Assembly: GCA_964023205.1 (NCBI GenBank)
Contig: OZ026848.1
Coordinates: forward strand, 33,591,912 to 33,655,911
Source: Lutraria lutraria
Lineage: Eukaryota; Mollusca; Bivalvia; Venerida; Mactridae
Direction: 5' to 3'
Length of the DNA: 64,000 nt
Made by a program: the position numbers and the translations under genes. Below, in pieces: positions 38,323-50,694 of this stretch; the first letter of the stretch is position 1, and the number at the start of each line of letters is the position of its first letter. The notes under the pieces are model-generated. The model was given only the letters and a program-made list of their open reading frames with translations, made no database searches and was not told the DNA's origin.

Positions 38323-38367
38323 ACTTTTACAGTATCCCCATGCCAACTACAAATCACATCACTATGT
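38323..38367 (-). CDS. Candidate 45-bp exon (phase 2-2)
   Basis: Strong donor (AAAGT/gtaagt) and fair acceptor (tacctgtgattttctag). Only one frame is open: HSDVICSWHGDTVK. It is short, and its phase does not fit the next downstream candidate at 33066, so this is a tentative call. Confidence 0.25.
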
Positions 38368-38471
38368 CTAGAAAATCACAGGTAAACGAATGATGCATGT
38401 ATCGGTGCTTTACACAAGGCATAAAATACAGGCAAAACTATAAAAGGGGATTTTAGGGGACCTGACTTACA

Positions 38472-38491
38472 TACCGAGGTATACCTCGGTA
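38472..38491. other. Perfect 20-bp palindrome
   Basis: TACCGAGGTATACCTCGGTA is its own reverse complement. Its meaning is unknown; it could be a protein-binding site or a chance or transposon-end remnant. Confidence 0.9.
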
Positions 38492-38563
38492 AGATTTCTG
38501 TATAAATGGCATACAAAGTGAGGTACAGTTTATAATGGAAAACCTCGGTTAGATAGTTACACA

Positions 38564-38689
<126 letters not shown>

Positions 38690-38763
38690 CGTGTATGTGT
38701 GTGTGAAAGGGTGTGTGAATGCGAGTATGCGTACATTCATCTTTCTTTAATTTCGCCATACAG

Positions 38764-41700
38764 CCTGGTTAACATGTAGTAATCTGTATATTATTGTTCT
38801 ACCTCATATCATAGAACATAGAACATAGTTTATCATATAACTAAAATATGCTGAGGAAATGAAATAAACTGAAACTGAAATAGCCATAGCTGTCGAATGG
38901 GCCATTAAACAGCAGATGAACATCATATAGTTTAGATATCCCTGCGACAAAGGAATTTCATGCATGTATGCTCGACTGCACTGAATATATCACCGCTTGT
39001 TGATTGGCTACAACCGTCATTAATTATATTTTAACCATTACTTTGCATCATTTTGCGGTCACCATGGTCAGGCTCGGCATTCAAAACAGTTGAGTGTCCA
39101 TTTTATTCCATTTTGAGACATTAATTCAAAACCGTTGCACACTGAGACTGTTCGGTTGCCAGGTGTTTTTGAGAAGTAATGAATCATTATATTTGAGAAA
39201 TTTGACATGTACCCCAAATACCCGGGTGCTCATAGAAATATCTTACTCCAAAAAGACCAGTCATTTACTTTGCACTTGTCTCCATTTAGAAATGATTAAT
39301 TTTGTCAAATGATTGTTATCTCATAGAAAAACATATATTACTAGATTTCATACAAAATCAATATAATATGGTAAAACTATAGCTCTCATAACAATGAATA
39401 AAAATAGTATAATATAACGTAACATCTAACATGCATTACACCGATATGCAAATGTTTCAGAAGTATTAACACAGAGATGAAACTAACATGATAACACACG
39501 TTAATGTATTAGTGCTTTTAAATGCTTGTTGGCAGAGTATTAACAATTATTTGTGTTTATTGCAATTTACTTAATAACCAATGCCACATTTTTAATGACA
39601 AACATTTTACATTTATTTGAATTAATATACATTAATAAAACAGCAAAGCTCTCCGCGACATTAGTATATCAGGACTTTCAGCACATTCGTTTTAATTCAT
39701 GTTATAGCTTAGTTCATAACAGAAGTGTTAAAATAAATACCCTGTTTAGGGTTATGATTGACATTTGAAGATATCTTATTTAATATTACTGAATCCCGTT
39801 TTACAATTAATTAAATCATCTTGAGGGGAAATTACCAGCTGCTTACGAAATGGGAGAGACTGTTTAGTGGTGTATCAGGTACGTATGTTACCATCGACCA
39901 AACAAGCAGTAATTTGGAGACTTCATAAGGATCGACTATTGATTTCACATGAAAAGATATATATTGTTACACTCAAAATTATCGTTCAACTGCAAAACAG
40001 TAGCTTTTCAAAACATAGATTTTTAAGTTTTTTCCTGTATGAATATAAAGTTGTTCACATCCATTTCAGAGATGTATGGTAAATATAGATAAAATTCCTC
40101 TCACGAGTTTCCGAACAGGGTCTTAATGGACTGATGAAACCAAATTCCACACTCTCTCTCTTTCTCTCTTAATGACATTATGTCTTATCTTTGAGAAAGA
40201 ATTATTCAAATTTGTTGAGAATAATTCCTTTTCACAAGACCCATTGTCGCTAGGGAAAAAACTTTGACCTATAAATGTATTCTTCTCCGTGCCTCGTGTA
40301 TGTGTCAGTGATATATGTATTCTCAGCACAAGACAGGCATGGCTGATAACATATTCTCTTCACTGTCCGCATATTGTTTGTGAATATCAAATCAGGTCAT
40401 GACATCCTTCCTTCCTTTCTTCCTGCTAGTCGGTCTGTCTCGTTGCTTTCCCCATTGTTCCATTCCTTCTTTAAAGCCCCATTAGCTTTTTAAATTTAGT
40501 AATACAGAACAATAGATATAATGATAGTTAAATATAAGAAATATTTTTTATTTGCTCTAAAACATATTTACACAATGCCTTTCTTTAGTCACATCTCGTT
40601 GAAATGTTGTCAGAAGCTTTTTCTTATTTTTTGCAATATCATTGAAAAAAGTAATGTGCTATATTTGTATACATTTGTATGTACTTTGTGATTAAAAAAG
40701 AAAATTTTGGAATGTTTTTGTTGCAAGTAGAAGTCAATTTCACCGATAAGACATATTTTAGGTAAAATAAGACCTACAGTAATTTTAACATCCAAAATGC
40801 TAATGGGGCTTTCAAGTACCCCCGTACTTTGACGTACAAACGCACACAATTGTCGTAATACCAGACTTATAATATGTACAGTGACACATACATACATATT
40901 AAGGATAAAAAAGTAAAGTGCTTTCATTCAGACAAATAAAATACTTCAATCCATCGACAAATATCAATTTAGTCTCTGTTGGCACTGAATTAACAAACTT
41001 TAGATATTTATTTACAATGCCTTACCCCAGTAACTTTAGTTACCATGTACAATGTATTTCACTGATATAAAAAGTTTGCATTTAAAGAGACAACTATTAG
41101 CGAGAGTTAGAACGATATGTGTAAGTCAAATTGATGAAAGTGAAACAGAGAATTAAAAAAGAATATACTGAAAAAGAAAAAAAAGAAAACCTGATGATAA
41201 AAACTAAAAACATTTATATGAAAACAAACAGGCAACAAACAAACAAAGTTAAGAACAATGATATGTAGTCAAGTGTATCTGTTCCGTAAGTCACCACTGG
41301 ATGGTCGGCGAAATAGATGGTTTAAAAGAAGAAACGATCTGTCTTCGGGGAATTTGTTTGAAAGATTGCCGTTCGTGGGAAATTGACTTTTGACAAGGAT
41401 ATATAAGAGACGCGTGTACGCTCTGGCTATTTATTCTCCTAGTAATATTTCTAAATATAGACATTCAGCAATTACCACTATAGTATAGACAATTTTGCTA
41501 CGCAAGTAGAATAACAGTTCAGTGAAACTATTTGATAAGAAAATATCGACGCCATCTGGTTTATATTTCTAATGCAATGCATTGGATGGAAGCAATTTTA
41601 CTCAATGCGCTTCACACAAGCTTTGCCAGTTTTAATCAAGATAAATGAGGAATTTGTTACCACGTTTGTTTATCAAAAAAACAAGCATTCTAATAATTTC

Positions 41701-42060
41701 GAGTTATGTTTTTTGTACCAATTTTCCTAAAAGATAGCAAAACTGACAAAAGATAATTGTTATATGATATTTAAAACATTGATGTAAACATGTCTGACTT
41801 CACAACTGTTTTTACATATTCTTAATGTCATAGAAAACAGAACAAAACAAAAGCGTGGAATCCTTGACAATGCGGCAAAGCAATAAATATGCACTTACGT
41901 ACTTCCATTGTATTATGATTCTCTATATTTAAACAAACGCCACATATACTAAACAAACTTACATACATCACTCCAAGCTATATAAATCTAATGCACTAGA
42001 AATAGTAAATGTGTTTTCAATTTTATTTTGTGTGACTAAGTCTAGTTCCAGTTAAAGATT
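38764..42060. other. AT-rich intron-like region
   Basis: No repeat family or gene supported. Tiny minus-strand segments at 40105-40130 (acceptor ttggtttcatcag, donor gtgaga, 26 bp) and 41898-41921 (donor gtaagt, 24 bp) have good splice-like borders but are too short to test by frame. Confidence 0.45.
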
Positions 42061-44039
42061 TGACAGCATCAACAATTCTCGAGTACTGATTGTGTTAACT
42101 TTTTACCATAAGATATCTACTTTGTCAGACATCCAACATTATGTGTTTAACCCGCTGAATTTCCTGAAAGGACTTGTCCAACTTCCATTTTAAATCTGTC
42201 CATTATCAATGTAAGGGATAGCACTATGACAATTTAAAAGTTAAATAAGTAAAGATCATGGTCATGCTGTATATGTGTACATACTGGCCTGGACTCGTTC
42301 CTGGTGCTTAAAACCTTTGGAGTGTCGGTTCCAGCATATATAGGAAGTGTTAAAGATCATGTCGACATTGCTCTTTTGAATGAAAACTGTTTTAACAGAC
42401 GTTCGAGAGTAGATATTACAACATGACATAAAACTGATTATTAACTTTTACTTGGCTGTAAGCAATGATTCTGATTTCAAATACTGCACACAAGATATTT
42501 CAAAATGAATCAATCAAGATGTTAAATGCTCAACTGAATATTTCATGTAAGAAATATATAACATTATCCATATCAATCTTAAATTGCTCCAGTATTTGCA
42601 AAGTATTTGTGCTCGTATTTAATGGGACATGAACATTTTAACACAATACCTTTCAGAAATATCAAAATGGTCTAATATCATATATCCTACATTAATCTTA
42701 GTAAAGACACAGAAATGAAAGTACTAGTAATGGATTGCGAAGATGAAGTTTCGGTATAATACTTTTTATTCAACTGTTGAATTTCGCGTTCCGACTGTTT
42801 AATGTTTGTAAATTTGATACATGCAGATATTTAAACCTTGTGCTGGGAACTCAATATGTTTCTTATAGTACTTACGCAAATATTTATTTTACGTTATCCG
42901 ACGACATAATTGCAATTAATCGCCATACCATTTGCATTCCTTTGTGAGCGTCAAGGTATTTAATTGTACTTTAGCATGCGGTGTAATTCGCAGATAAAAC
43001 CTAGTCTATACGTGTATATTTTACTCAAGATGTTTTGCTATATAATGTATTGTTGTCAAGACTTACGTTTGGGGCAAATTTATGTTCCACATCGTCTTAA
43101 TTTGTTTATGATGTAATCCTGGTATGGGAATATATAAATATTTTCGGTCAAAAGACTTGATTGATTTGATACAAGAAATCAAACATCACCATGATGTTAA
43201 TAATGTCTACATTTTCCCGTTGCCATTAACTTCTCCCTTTTTCTGGTTTATAAGAAATTTCTCTTTTTCTCTTGTTGCTATAAACACTGGGGGCCAACGA
43301 CGCATCACGAGAGGCGGTTCGCATCGAAAACATGCGTATGGTATGCAACGAAATTTTATGTAAACAGTCTCTGGTTTTCTGACCTCCACATGCCATTTTG
43401 AAATGTTTGACCTGCAGGGGAACGAAATGTTAGTTTTTTGGATTGTCTTGTTAGTTGTTTTTATCAAGTTTGTATTTGCCGTTGTAAAATGCGTTTTCTG
43501 TACAATGATTGCGTTGTCATTCATCAAATTATGCCAGATTAGTCCGTTATTCTGTGTAAAAAACAGTTTTCCTCAAAATTATTGTGACATGAAACCCATT
43601 TGTAAAATATTTAGCACTCATGATACAGGCATCATGTCTGTGAACATAACTTAGCATCTCCCCACCGCTTATCAGATTCAATAGAATGTATACACGTTAA
43701 TATAACAAGGCCTTTCGCACTAGACAAGTGTGTATGGTGTCCACTGAAGTCTCTTTTTCATGTATATGTTACTAACAGAGTGTGTGATGTTTCAGTCTGA
43801 AGTCAAATGTGTATATCAATTAATATTTTGCAGTTGACGGTTATCTATTTAATTATGTGTGATGGTCTAAAGAGAACAGTTAAAATTCTCATATGGTCTT
43901 ATCATTTAATAACTGCATTATAAAAGATTTAGGCACATACTTATATAATTTACGAGTTTGAACAATTTAGAAATCTGCTGTTATCTAAAAAGTTTGATTG
44001 CATTTCTTCGATTCGCTAATACCATTGCCCCATTCATTA

Positions 44040-44460
44040 CTAATATCTATAGCAATGTTGCACCGTGCTCGTCAATCCAAGCGTGATTTGCACCGAATTC
44101 GCCAATATCCACCCTTTGAAAAAAGGTGACCCAGTCTTGAAGACGTCTACGGTCAGTTACGTCATCACCTTAGCACGTCCGCACCACGCTTGCAAAGTTC
44201 CTATCCCGTCCTGAAAATGTTGATGGCCGTGGCAGGGACGGGGTCAAACTCGAAAAGAAATGATGCACTCAGGCTCGCACTACGCCCTTACAACGTCTTT
44301 GCCAGGTTCTCACTGCGTCTATCACGTTGCCAGTAAGTTCATTACACGTGCAGCTTCCCGTTGTCACCAGGTCTATTGCGTTAATACTACGCCCAAATTA
44401 TGTGCTCACTACGTCCATGCAGACTTAACTGCGCTCTCCCTAGGTCCCAATAACGTTCTC
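44040..44460. other. GC-richer loop segment with degenerate GACGTAGTGAG-type repeats
   Basis: Minus-strand sequence repeats short strings such as 'gacgtagtgag', 'gcgtagtgcgagcc', 'acgtgatagacgcagtgagaa'. Composition differs from the rest of the window. A 102-codon plus frame at 44260-44568 is unrecognised. Confidence 0.4.
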
Positions 44461-45148
44461 ATTGCATTCACTAGCTCCGTATGTATACTGTACCATATGT
44501 GTCCATTTATTTTAACTGGTCATGATGGCCAAACAGAAGTCTTCTTTCTGCTTATAGTCATGCACTAACGCAACATAATCTAAGTTGCTTCATGTTTCTT
44601 TTTCTCCTATTTCTTATTTAGAAAATTTCAGCATCCAAATGGCTTGTCAGGTGGTACAATAACAAAATGCATTCATTTGCTAACGTCCTGTCAGGACGTA
44701 GTGCAATCGTGGCCCTAGTGTGATGGGGGTATAATTAGAGTAGATGTGATGGATTGAAGAAGCTTTTGTAATTGTACTACGGTCTCTTTTATTGTTTCAT
44801 CGGTAACGTTAGATCTACTTTTTCAAAGTCCTCTGCGTCTGAGCATAGTATAGTTGTGTCCAATTGTTCCGTCAGTTCAGTACCATCTGGTTGAGAAACT
44901 TATGTACATCCCGGATTCCGAACAATTAGTTAGTGTGTTCACTTAAAGAAATTTCCATATTGGTCTGTCACTTGTTACATTATTTGTAGGTATTAATTTT
45001 TCCAGTTTCCGTGATCGTTGTCGTGTCGTCGATGTTGTAGATAACGTAATGGTCCTTCATTTTAAGTTGCATTGTGATATTTAGTTGTACCTCTATCATC
45101 TGCTTCCCTCATGAACGTAACGCTCCATATGCTGGAGTTTGCACAGTG

Positions 45149-45288
45149 TCATTGCGCTTCTAAAATGCTGGAAAATGGTGACCGGCAGTACATACACACC
45201 GCGTGGTCTGCATCCTGAAATTGTTTTTTGACTTCAATGAGCAACGTACGCATGAATAGTGACCTTCGTTTAGCACCATACACACACT
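45149..45288 (-). CDS. Candidate terminal exon inside the foldback loop
   Basis: A strong acceptor on the minus strand (gactgtgtttgtttctcacag) opens a 45-codon frame to a TGA, starting in phase 1. It contains CVYGAKRRSLFMRTLLIEVK and later VKKQFQDADHAVCMYC, with a Cys-x-x-Cys pair and heptad-like hydrophobics. No family recognised. Being inside the element's loop, it may belong to the element rather than to the surrounding gene, although both would lie on the same strand. No polyadenylation signal was verified. Confidence 0.4.
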
Positions 45289-45740
45289 CTGTGAGAAACA
45301 AACACAGTCGTAGTATGCAAAAAAAAACATTCATATGTGCTTATTACACCTACGGAACATTTCTAATGAAGACAAAATGATTGAATAAGTATACCTTACC
45401 CAGTAAGTATAAGAAATGATACTCACGAAAACTATTTTAATGAAAAATCTACCAAAACAAGACTGTCTACGAACATCCCTAACTGTTGAGCTTAATTCAT
45501 ACGTAATTGGTACTCATTTAACTGCATACAACTGTTTCATAGTATTAAACGTTTCTACTCACCATATTTCGTGCTTGGAATATGATATTCCAGCAAAATA
45601 CAATGTCACTAATTACGAAAAATGTCGTCCTTAGCTTTTCAACCACGTTATGTGTACATAACATGTGTCGTTTGTCGTTGCATAACATACACATGTTTTC
45701 GATGAGAACCGCCTCTCGTGATACGTCGTTGGCCCCAATG

Positions 45741-48700
45741 ATAAACTTCACACAATTTCTGGTTGCTATAAACTTCTCCTAATTTCTGATTGATGTAAAC
45801 TTCTCCCAATTTCTGATTGATGTAAACTTCTCCTAATTTCTGATTGATGTAAACTCCTCCCAATTTCTGGTTTATATATGTAAACTTCTCCCAATTTCTG
45901 ATTGATGTAAACTTCTCCCAATTTCTGATTGATGTAAACTTCTCCCAATTTCTGGTTTATATATGTAAACTTCTCCCAATTTCTGATTGATGTAAACTTT
46001 TCCTAATTTCTGATTTATATATGTAAACTTCTCCCAATTTCTGGTTGCTATAAACTTCTCCTAATTTCTGATTGATGTATACTTCTCCCAATTTCTGATT
46101 GATGTAAACTTTTCCTAATTTCTGATTTATATATGTAAACTTCTCCCAATTTCTGATTGATGTAAACTTCTCCTAATTTCTGATTGATGTAAACTTCTGC
46201 CAATTTCTGATTGATGTAAACTTCTCCTAATTTCTGATTGATGTAAACTTCTCCCAATTTCTGATTGATGTAAACTTCTCCTAATTTCTGATTGATGTAA
46301 ACTTCTGCCAATTTCTGATTGATGTAAACTTCTCCTAATTTCTGATTTATATATGTAAACTTCTCCCAATTTCTGATTGATGTAAACTTCTCCCAATTTC
46401 TGATTGATGTAAACTTCTCCCAATTTCTGATTGATGTAAACTTCTCCTAATTTCTGATTTATATATGTAAACTTCTCCCAATTTCTGATTGATGTAAACT
46501 CCTCCCAATTTCTGGTTTATATATGTAAACTTCTCCCAATTTCTGATTGATGTAAACTTCTCCCAATTTCTGATTGATGTAAACTTCTCCCAATTTCTGG
46601 TTGCTATAAACTTCTCCTAATTTCTGATTGATGTATACTTCTCCCAATTTCTGATTGATGTAAACTTTTCCTAATTTCTGATTTATATATGTAAACTTCT
46701 CCCAATTTCTGATTGATGTAAACTTCTCCTAATTTCTGATTGATGTAAACTTCTCCTAATTTCTGATTTATATATGTAAACTTCTCCCAATTTCTGATTG
46801 ATGTAAACTTCTCCCAATTTCTGATTGATGTAAACTTCTCCTAATTTCTGATTGATGTAAACTTCTGCCAATTTCTGATTGATGTAAACTTCTCCTAATT
46901 TCTGATTTATATATGTAAACTTCTCCCAATTTCTGATTGATGTAAACTTCTCCCAATTTCTGATTGATGTAAACTTCTCCCAATTTCTGATTGATGTAAA
47001 CTTCTCCTAATTTCTGATTGATGTAAACTCCTCCCAATTTCTGGTTTATATATGTAAACTTCTCCCAATTTCTGATTGATGTAAACTTCTCCCAATTTCT
47101 GATTGATGTAAACTTCTCCCAATTTCTGGTTTATATATGTAAACTTCTCCCAATTTCTGATTGATGTAAACTTTTCCTAATTTCTGATTTATATATGTAA
47201 ACTTCTCCCAATTTCTGGTTGCTATAAACTTCTCCTAATTTCTGATTGATGTATACTTCTCCCAATTTCTGATTGATGTAAACTTTTCCTAATTTCTGAT
47301 TTATATATGTAAACTTCTCCCAATTTCTGATTGATGTAAACTTCTCCTAATTTCTGATTGATGTAAACTTCTGCCAATTTCTGATTGATGTAAACTTCTC
47401 CTAATTTCTGATTGATGTAAACTTCTCCCAATTTCTGATTGATGTAAACTTCTCCTAATTTCTGATTGATGTAAACTTCTGCCAATTTCTGATTGATGTA
47501 AACTTCTCCTAATTTCTGATTTATATATGTAAACTTCTCCCAATTTCTGATTGATGTAAACTTCTCCCAATTTCTGATTGATGTAAACTTCTCCCAATTT
47601 CTGATTGATGTAAACTTCTCCTAATTTCTGATTTATATATGTAAACTTCTCCCAATTTCTGATTGATGTAAACTCCTCCCAATTTCTGGTTTATATATGT
47701 AAACTTCTCCCAATTTCTGATTGATGTAAACTTCTCCCAATTTCTGATTGATGTAAACTTCTCCCAATTTCTGGTTGCTATAAACTTCTCCTAATTTCTG
47801 ATTGATGTATACTTCTCCCAATTTCTGATTGATGTAAACTTTTCCTAATTTCTGATTTATATATGTAAACTTCTCCCAATTTCTGATTGATGTAAACTTC
47901 TCCTAATTTCTGATTGATGTAAACTTCTCCTAATTTCTGATTTATATATGTAAACTTCTCCCAATTTCTGATTGATGTAAACTTCTCCCAATTTCTGATT
48001 GATGTAAACTTCTCCTAATTTCTGATTGATGTAAACTTCTGCCAATTTCTGATTGATGTAAACTTCTCCTAATTTCTGATTTATATATGTAAACTTCTCC
48101 CAATTTCTGATTGATGTAAACTTCTCCCAATTTCTGATTGATGTAAACTTCTCCCAATTTCTGATTGATGTAAACTTCTCCTAATTTCTGATTTATATAT
48201 GTAAACTTCTCCCAATGTCTGGTTTATATTTGTAAACTTCTCCCAATTTCTGATTTATATATGTAAACTTCTCCCAATTTCTGATTTATATATGTAAACT
48301 TCTCCCAATGTCTGGTTTATATTTGTAAACTTCTCCCAATTTCTGATTTATATATGTAAACTTCTCCCAATTTCTGGTTTATATATGTAAACTTCTCACA
48401 ATTTCTGGTTTATATTTGTAAACTTCTCCCAATGTCTGGTTTATATTTGTAAACTTCTCCCAATTTCTGATTTATATATGTAAACTTCTCCCAATTTCTG
48501 GTTTATATATGTAAACTTCTCACAATTTCTGGTTTATATTTGTAAACTTCTCCCAATGTCTGGTTTATATTTGTAAACTTCTCCCAATTTCTGATTTATA
48601 TATGTAAACTTCTCCCAATGTCTGGTTTATATTTGTAAACTTCTCCCAATTTCTGATTTATATTTGTAAACTTCTCCCAATGTCTGATTGATGTAAACTT

Positions 48701-49735
48701 CTCCCAATTTCTGATTGATGTAAACTTCTCCCAATGTCTGATTGATGTAAACTTCTCCCAATGTCTGATTGATGTAAACTTCTCACAATTTCTGATTGAT
48801 GTAAACTTCTCACAATGTCTGATTGATGTAAACTTCTCCCAATGTCTGATTGATGTAAACTTCTCCCAATGTCTGATTGATGTAAACTTCTCCCAATGTC
48901 TGATTGATGTAAACTTCTCACAATTTCTGGTTTATATTTGTAAACTTCTCCCAATGTCTGATTGATGTAAACTTCTCCCAATTTCTGATTTATATTTGTA
49001 AACTTCTCCCAATTTCTGGTTTATATTTGTAAACTTCTCCCAATTTCTGATTTATATTTGTAAACTTCTCCCAATTTCTGGTTTATATTTGTAAACTTCT
49101 CCCAATGTCTGGTTTATATTTGTAAACTTCTCCCAATTTCTGGTTTATATATGTAAACTTCTCACAATTTCTGGTTTATATATGTAAACTTCTCCCAATT
49201 TCTGGTTTATATATGTAAACTTCTCCCAATGTCTGGTTTATATTTGTAAACTTCTCCCAATTTCTGGTTTATATATGTAAACTTCTCCCAATTTCTGGTT
49301 TATATTTGTAAACTTCTCCCAATGTCTGGTTTATATTTGTAAACTTCTCCCAATTTCTGGTTTATATATGTTAACTTCTCACAATTTCTGGTTTATATTT
49401 GTAAACTTCTCACAATTTCTGGTTTATATATGTAAACTTCTCCCAATTTCTGGTTTATATTTGTAAACTTCTCCCAATTTCTGGTTTATATTTGTAAACT
49501 TCTCCCAATTTCTGGTTTATATATGTAAACTTCTCACAATTTCTGATTTATATATGTAAACTTCTCCCAATGTCTGGTTTATATATGTAAACTTCTCACA
49601 ATTTCTGGTTTATATATGTAAACTTCTCCCAATTTCTGGTTTATATATGTAAACTTCTCACAATTTCTGGTTTATATTTGTAAGTTTCTCCCAATTTCTG
49701 GTTTATATATGAAAATGTAAACTTCTCACAATTTC
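45741..49735. repeat. 27/31-bp minisatellite, ~140 copies
   Basis: Two unit types are interleaved: 27 bp (AAACTTCTCCCAATTTCTGA + ttgatgt) and 31 bp (AAACTTCTCCCAATTTCTGR + tttatatatgt). The left half is dominated by the 27-bp type; from 48190 on the 31-bp type with 'tatttgt' becomes frequent. Minus frames give INQKLGEVY-type artefacts. A 1174-bp block is tandemly duplicated (marker ggttgctataaac at 46043/47217 and 46599/47773). Confidence 0.97.
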
Positions 49736-50622
49736 TGGTTAGTATAGTTAGTAGATTGATGTATACTTCTCCCTTTTTCTGTTTTTGCCTTATTTTTTCT
49801 TGATAAACACCATCAAATTTCCTCCATGCAGTATCCATTCGTATATCAGTATTAGGTTTAATTTATTTTCCCCATTACATCATAAAATCTAAAGCTATTT
49901 GAAAAGGCAGCAAATTTTTTATTCATTGCAGAGTTTGGTGTGATTGTATTTCTGAAAACCACTCAAATCATTGCCTGTCTAATTGGCAAATATGTCACAT
50001 ATTTGGTGTCTGATATGCACTTGGTTAATTTATTATCAAAAGGAAATTATATGCCCCAAAGAACCAAAACCACTTGATAAATATGGACTATTAAGTTTAA
50101 AATCGTGTATTTTTATAAAACTTTGAACAAATGTCTTACTGTATGGGACTAATTGGTCTTGGTAGTTCTTCGTCTTATCTAAGAATCGGGAAGTCAGACT
50201 CGCCTACCTTCAGTCTAGCATCCAATTGGTTAATTTTAACCGCTTGGTAAATTTTGAAGTTATGTTAAAATGTTTGGTTAATGGTTGGTAAAGCGATTGT
50301 ATATAATCGATTTTATGTCATGCTATAATGTCTTATCGCATCCTATAGATGCTGGAACCGACACTGCAAAGGTTTTAACACCAGGATAAAACCCAGGCCA
50401 GTATGTACACAACTTCTAAATTTCAATACAGTGCTATCCCTTAAATTGATAATAGACTGATTTAAAATGGAAGTTGGACAAGTTCATTCAGGAAATTCAG
50501 CGGGTTAAACACAAAATGTCAGATGTCTGACAAAGTAGATATCTTATGGTAAAAAGTTAACACAATCAGCACTCGAGAATTGTTGATGCTGTCAAGGCAG
50601 CCGTAGGTCCACATAAAGATAC

Positions 50623-50690
50623 GTTAACTCGTACTGTTTGCGAACTGATGTACTGTCGTTTCTGACTGCAATACCTTTATATAAACCGTG
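50623..50690 (-). CDS. Predicted 68-bp exon (phase 0-2)
   Basis: Strong acceptor (gttacttctggttggtttcag); the donor is fair (TTAAC/gtatct). The frame gives HGLYKGIAVRNDSTSVRKQY, extracellular in style with an N-D-S-T motif. A second frame is open almost to the donor (TVYIKVLQSETTVHQFANST), so the phase is not certain. The frame used stays open 28 bp from the foldback element's outer end, which lies in the downstream intron. Family unknown. Confidence 0.4.
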
Positions 50691-50694
50691 CTGA

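Larger units (their letters stand above)
42061..50594. mobile_element. 8.5-kb foldback element with one expanded arm
   Basis: The outer arms 42061-42344 and 50342-50594 are inverted copies of each other, beginning TGACAGCATCAACAATTCTC. A second pair of inverted segments lies inside: 43286-43345 and 45674-45735 share GGCCAACGACG then ATCACGAGAGGCGGTTC. The left arm has only a short degenerate stretch of the arm repeat (43228-43285), while the right arm has the 4-kb array. The loop is about 2.3 kb. This fits a foldback-type transposon whose right arm expanded. No flanking target duplication seen. Confidence 0.7.

Noticed and set aside
40105..40130. 26-bp microexon candidate on minus (also 41898-41921)
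   Set aside because: Splice-like borders are expected by chance at this density in AT-rich DNA; too short to judge.
45648..48981. Many minus frames with INQKLGEVY or HQSEIGRSL repeats
   Set aside because: Artefacts of the 27/31-bp array; the 31-bp units shift frame and end each one.
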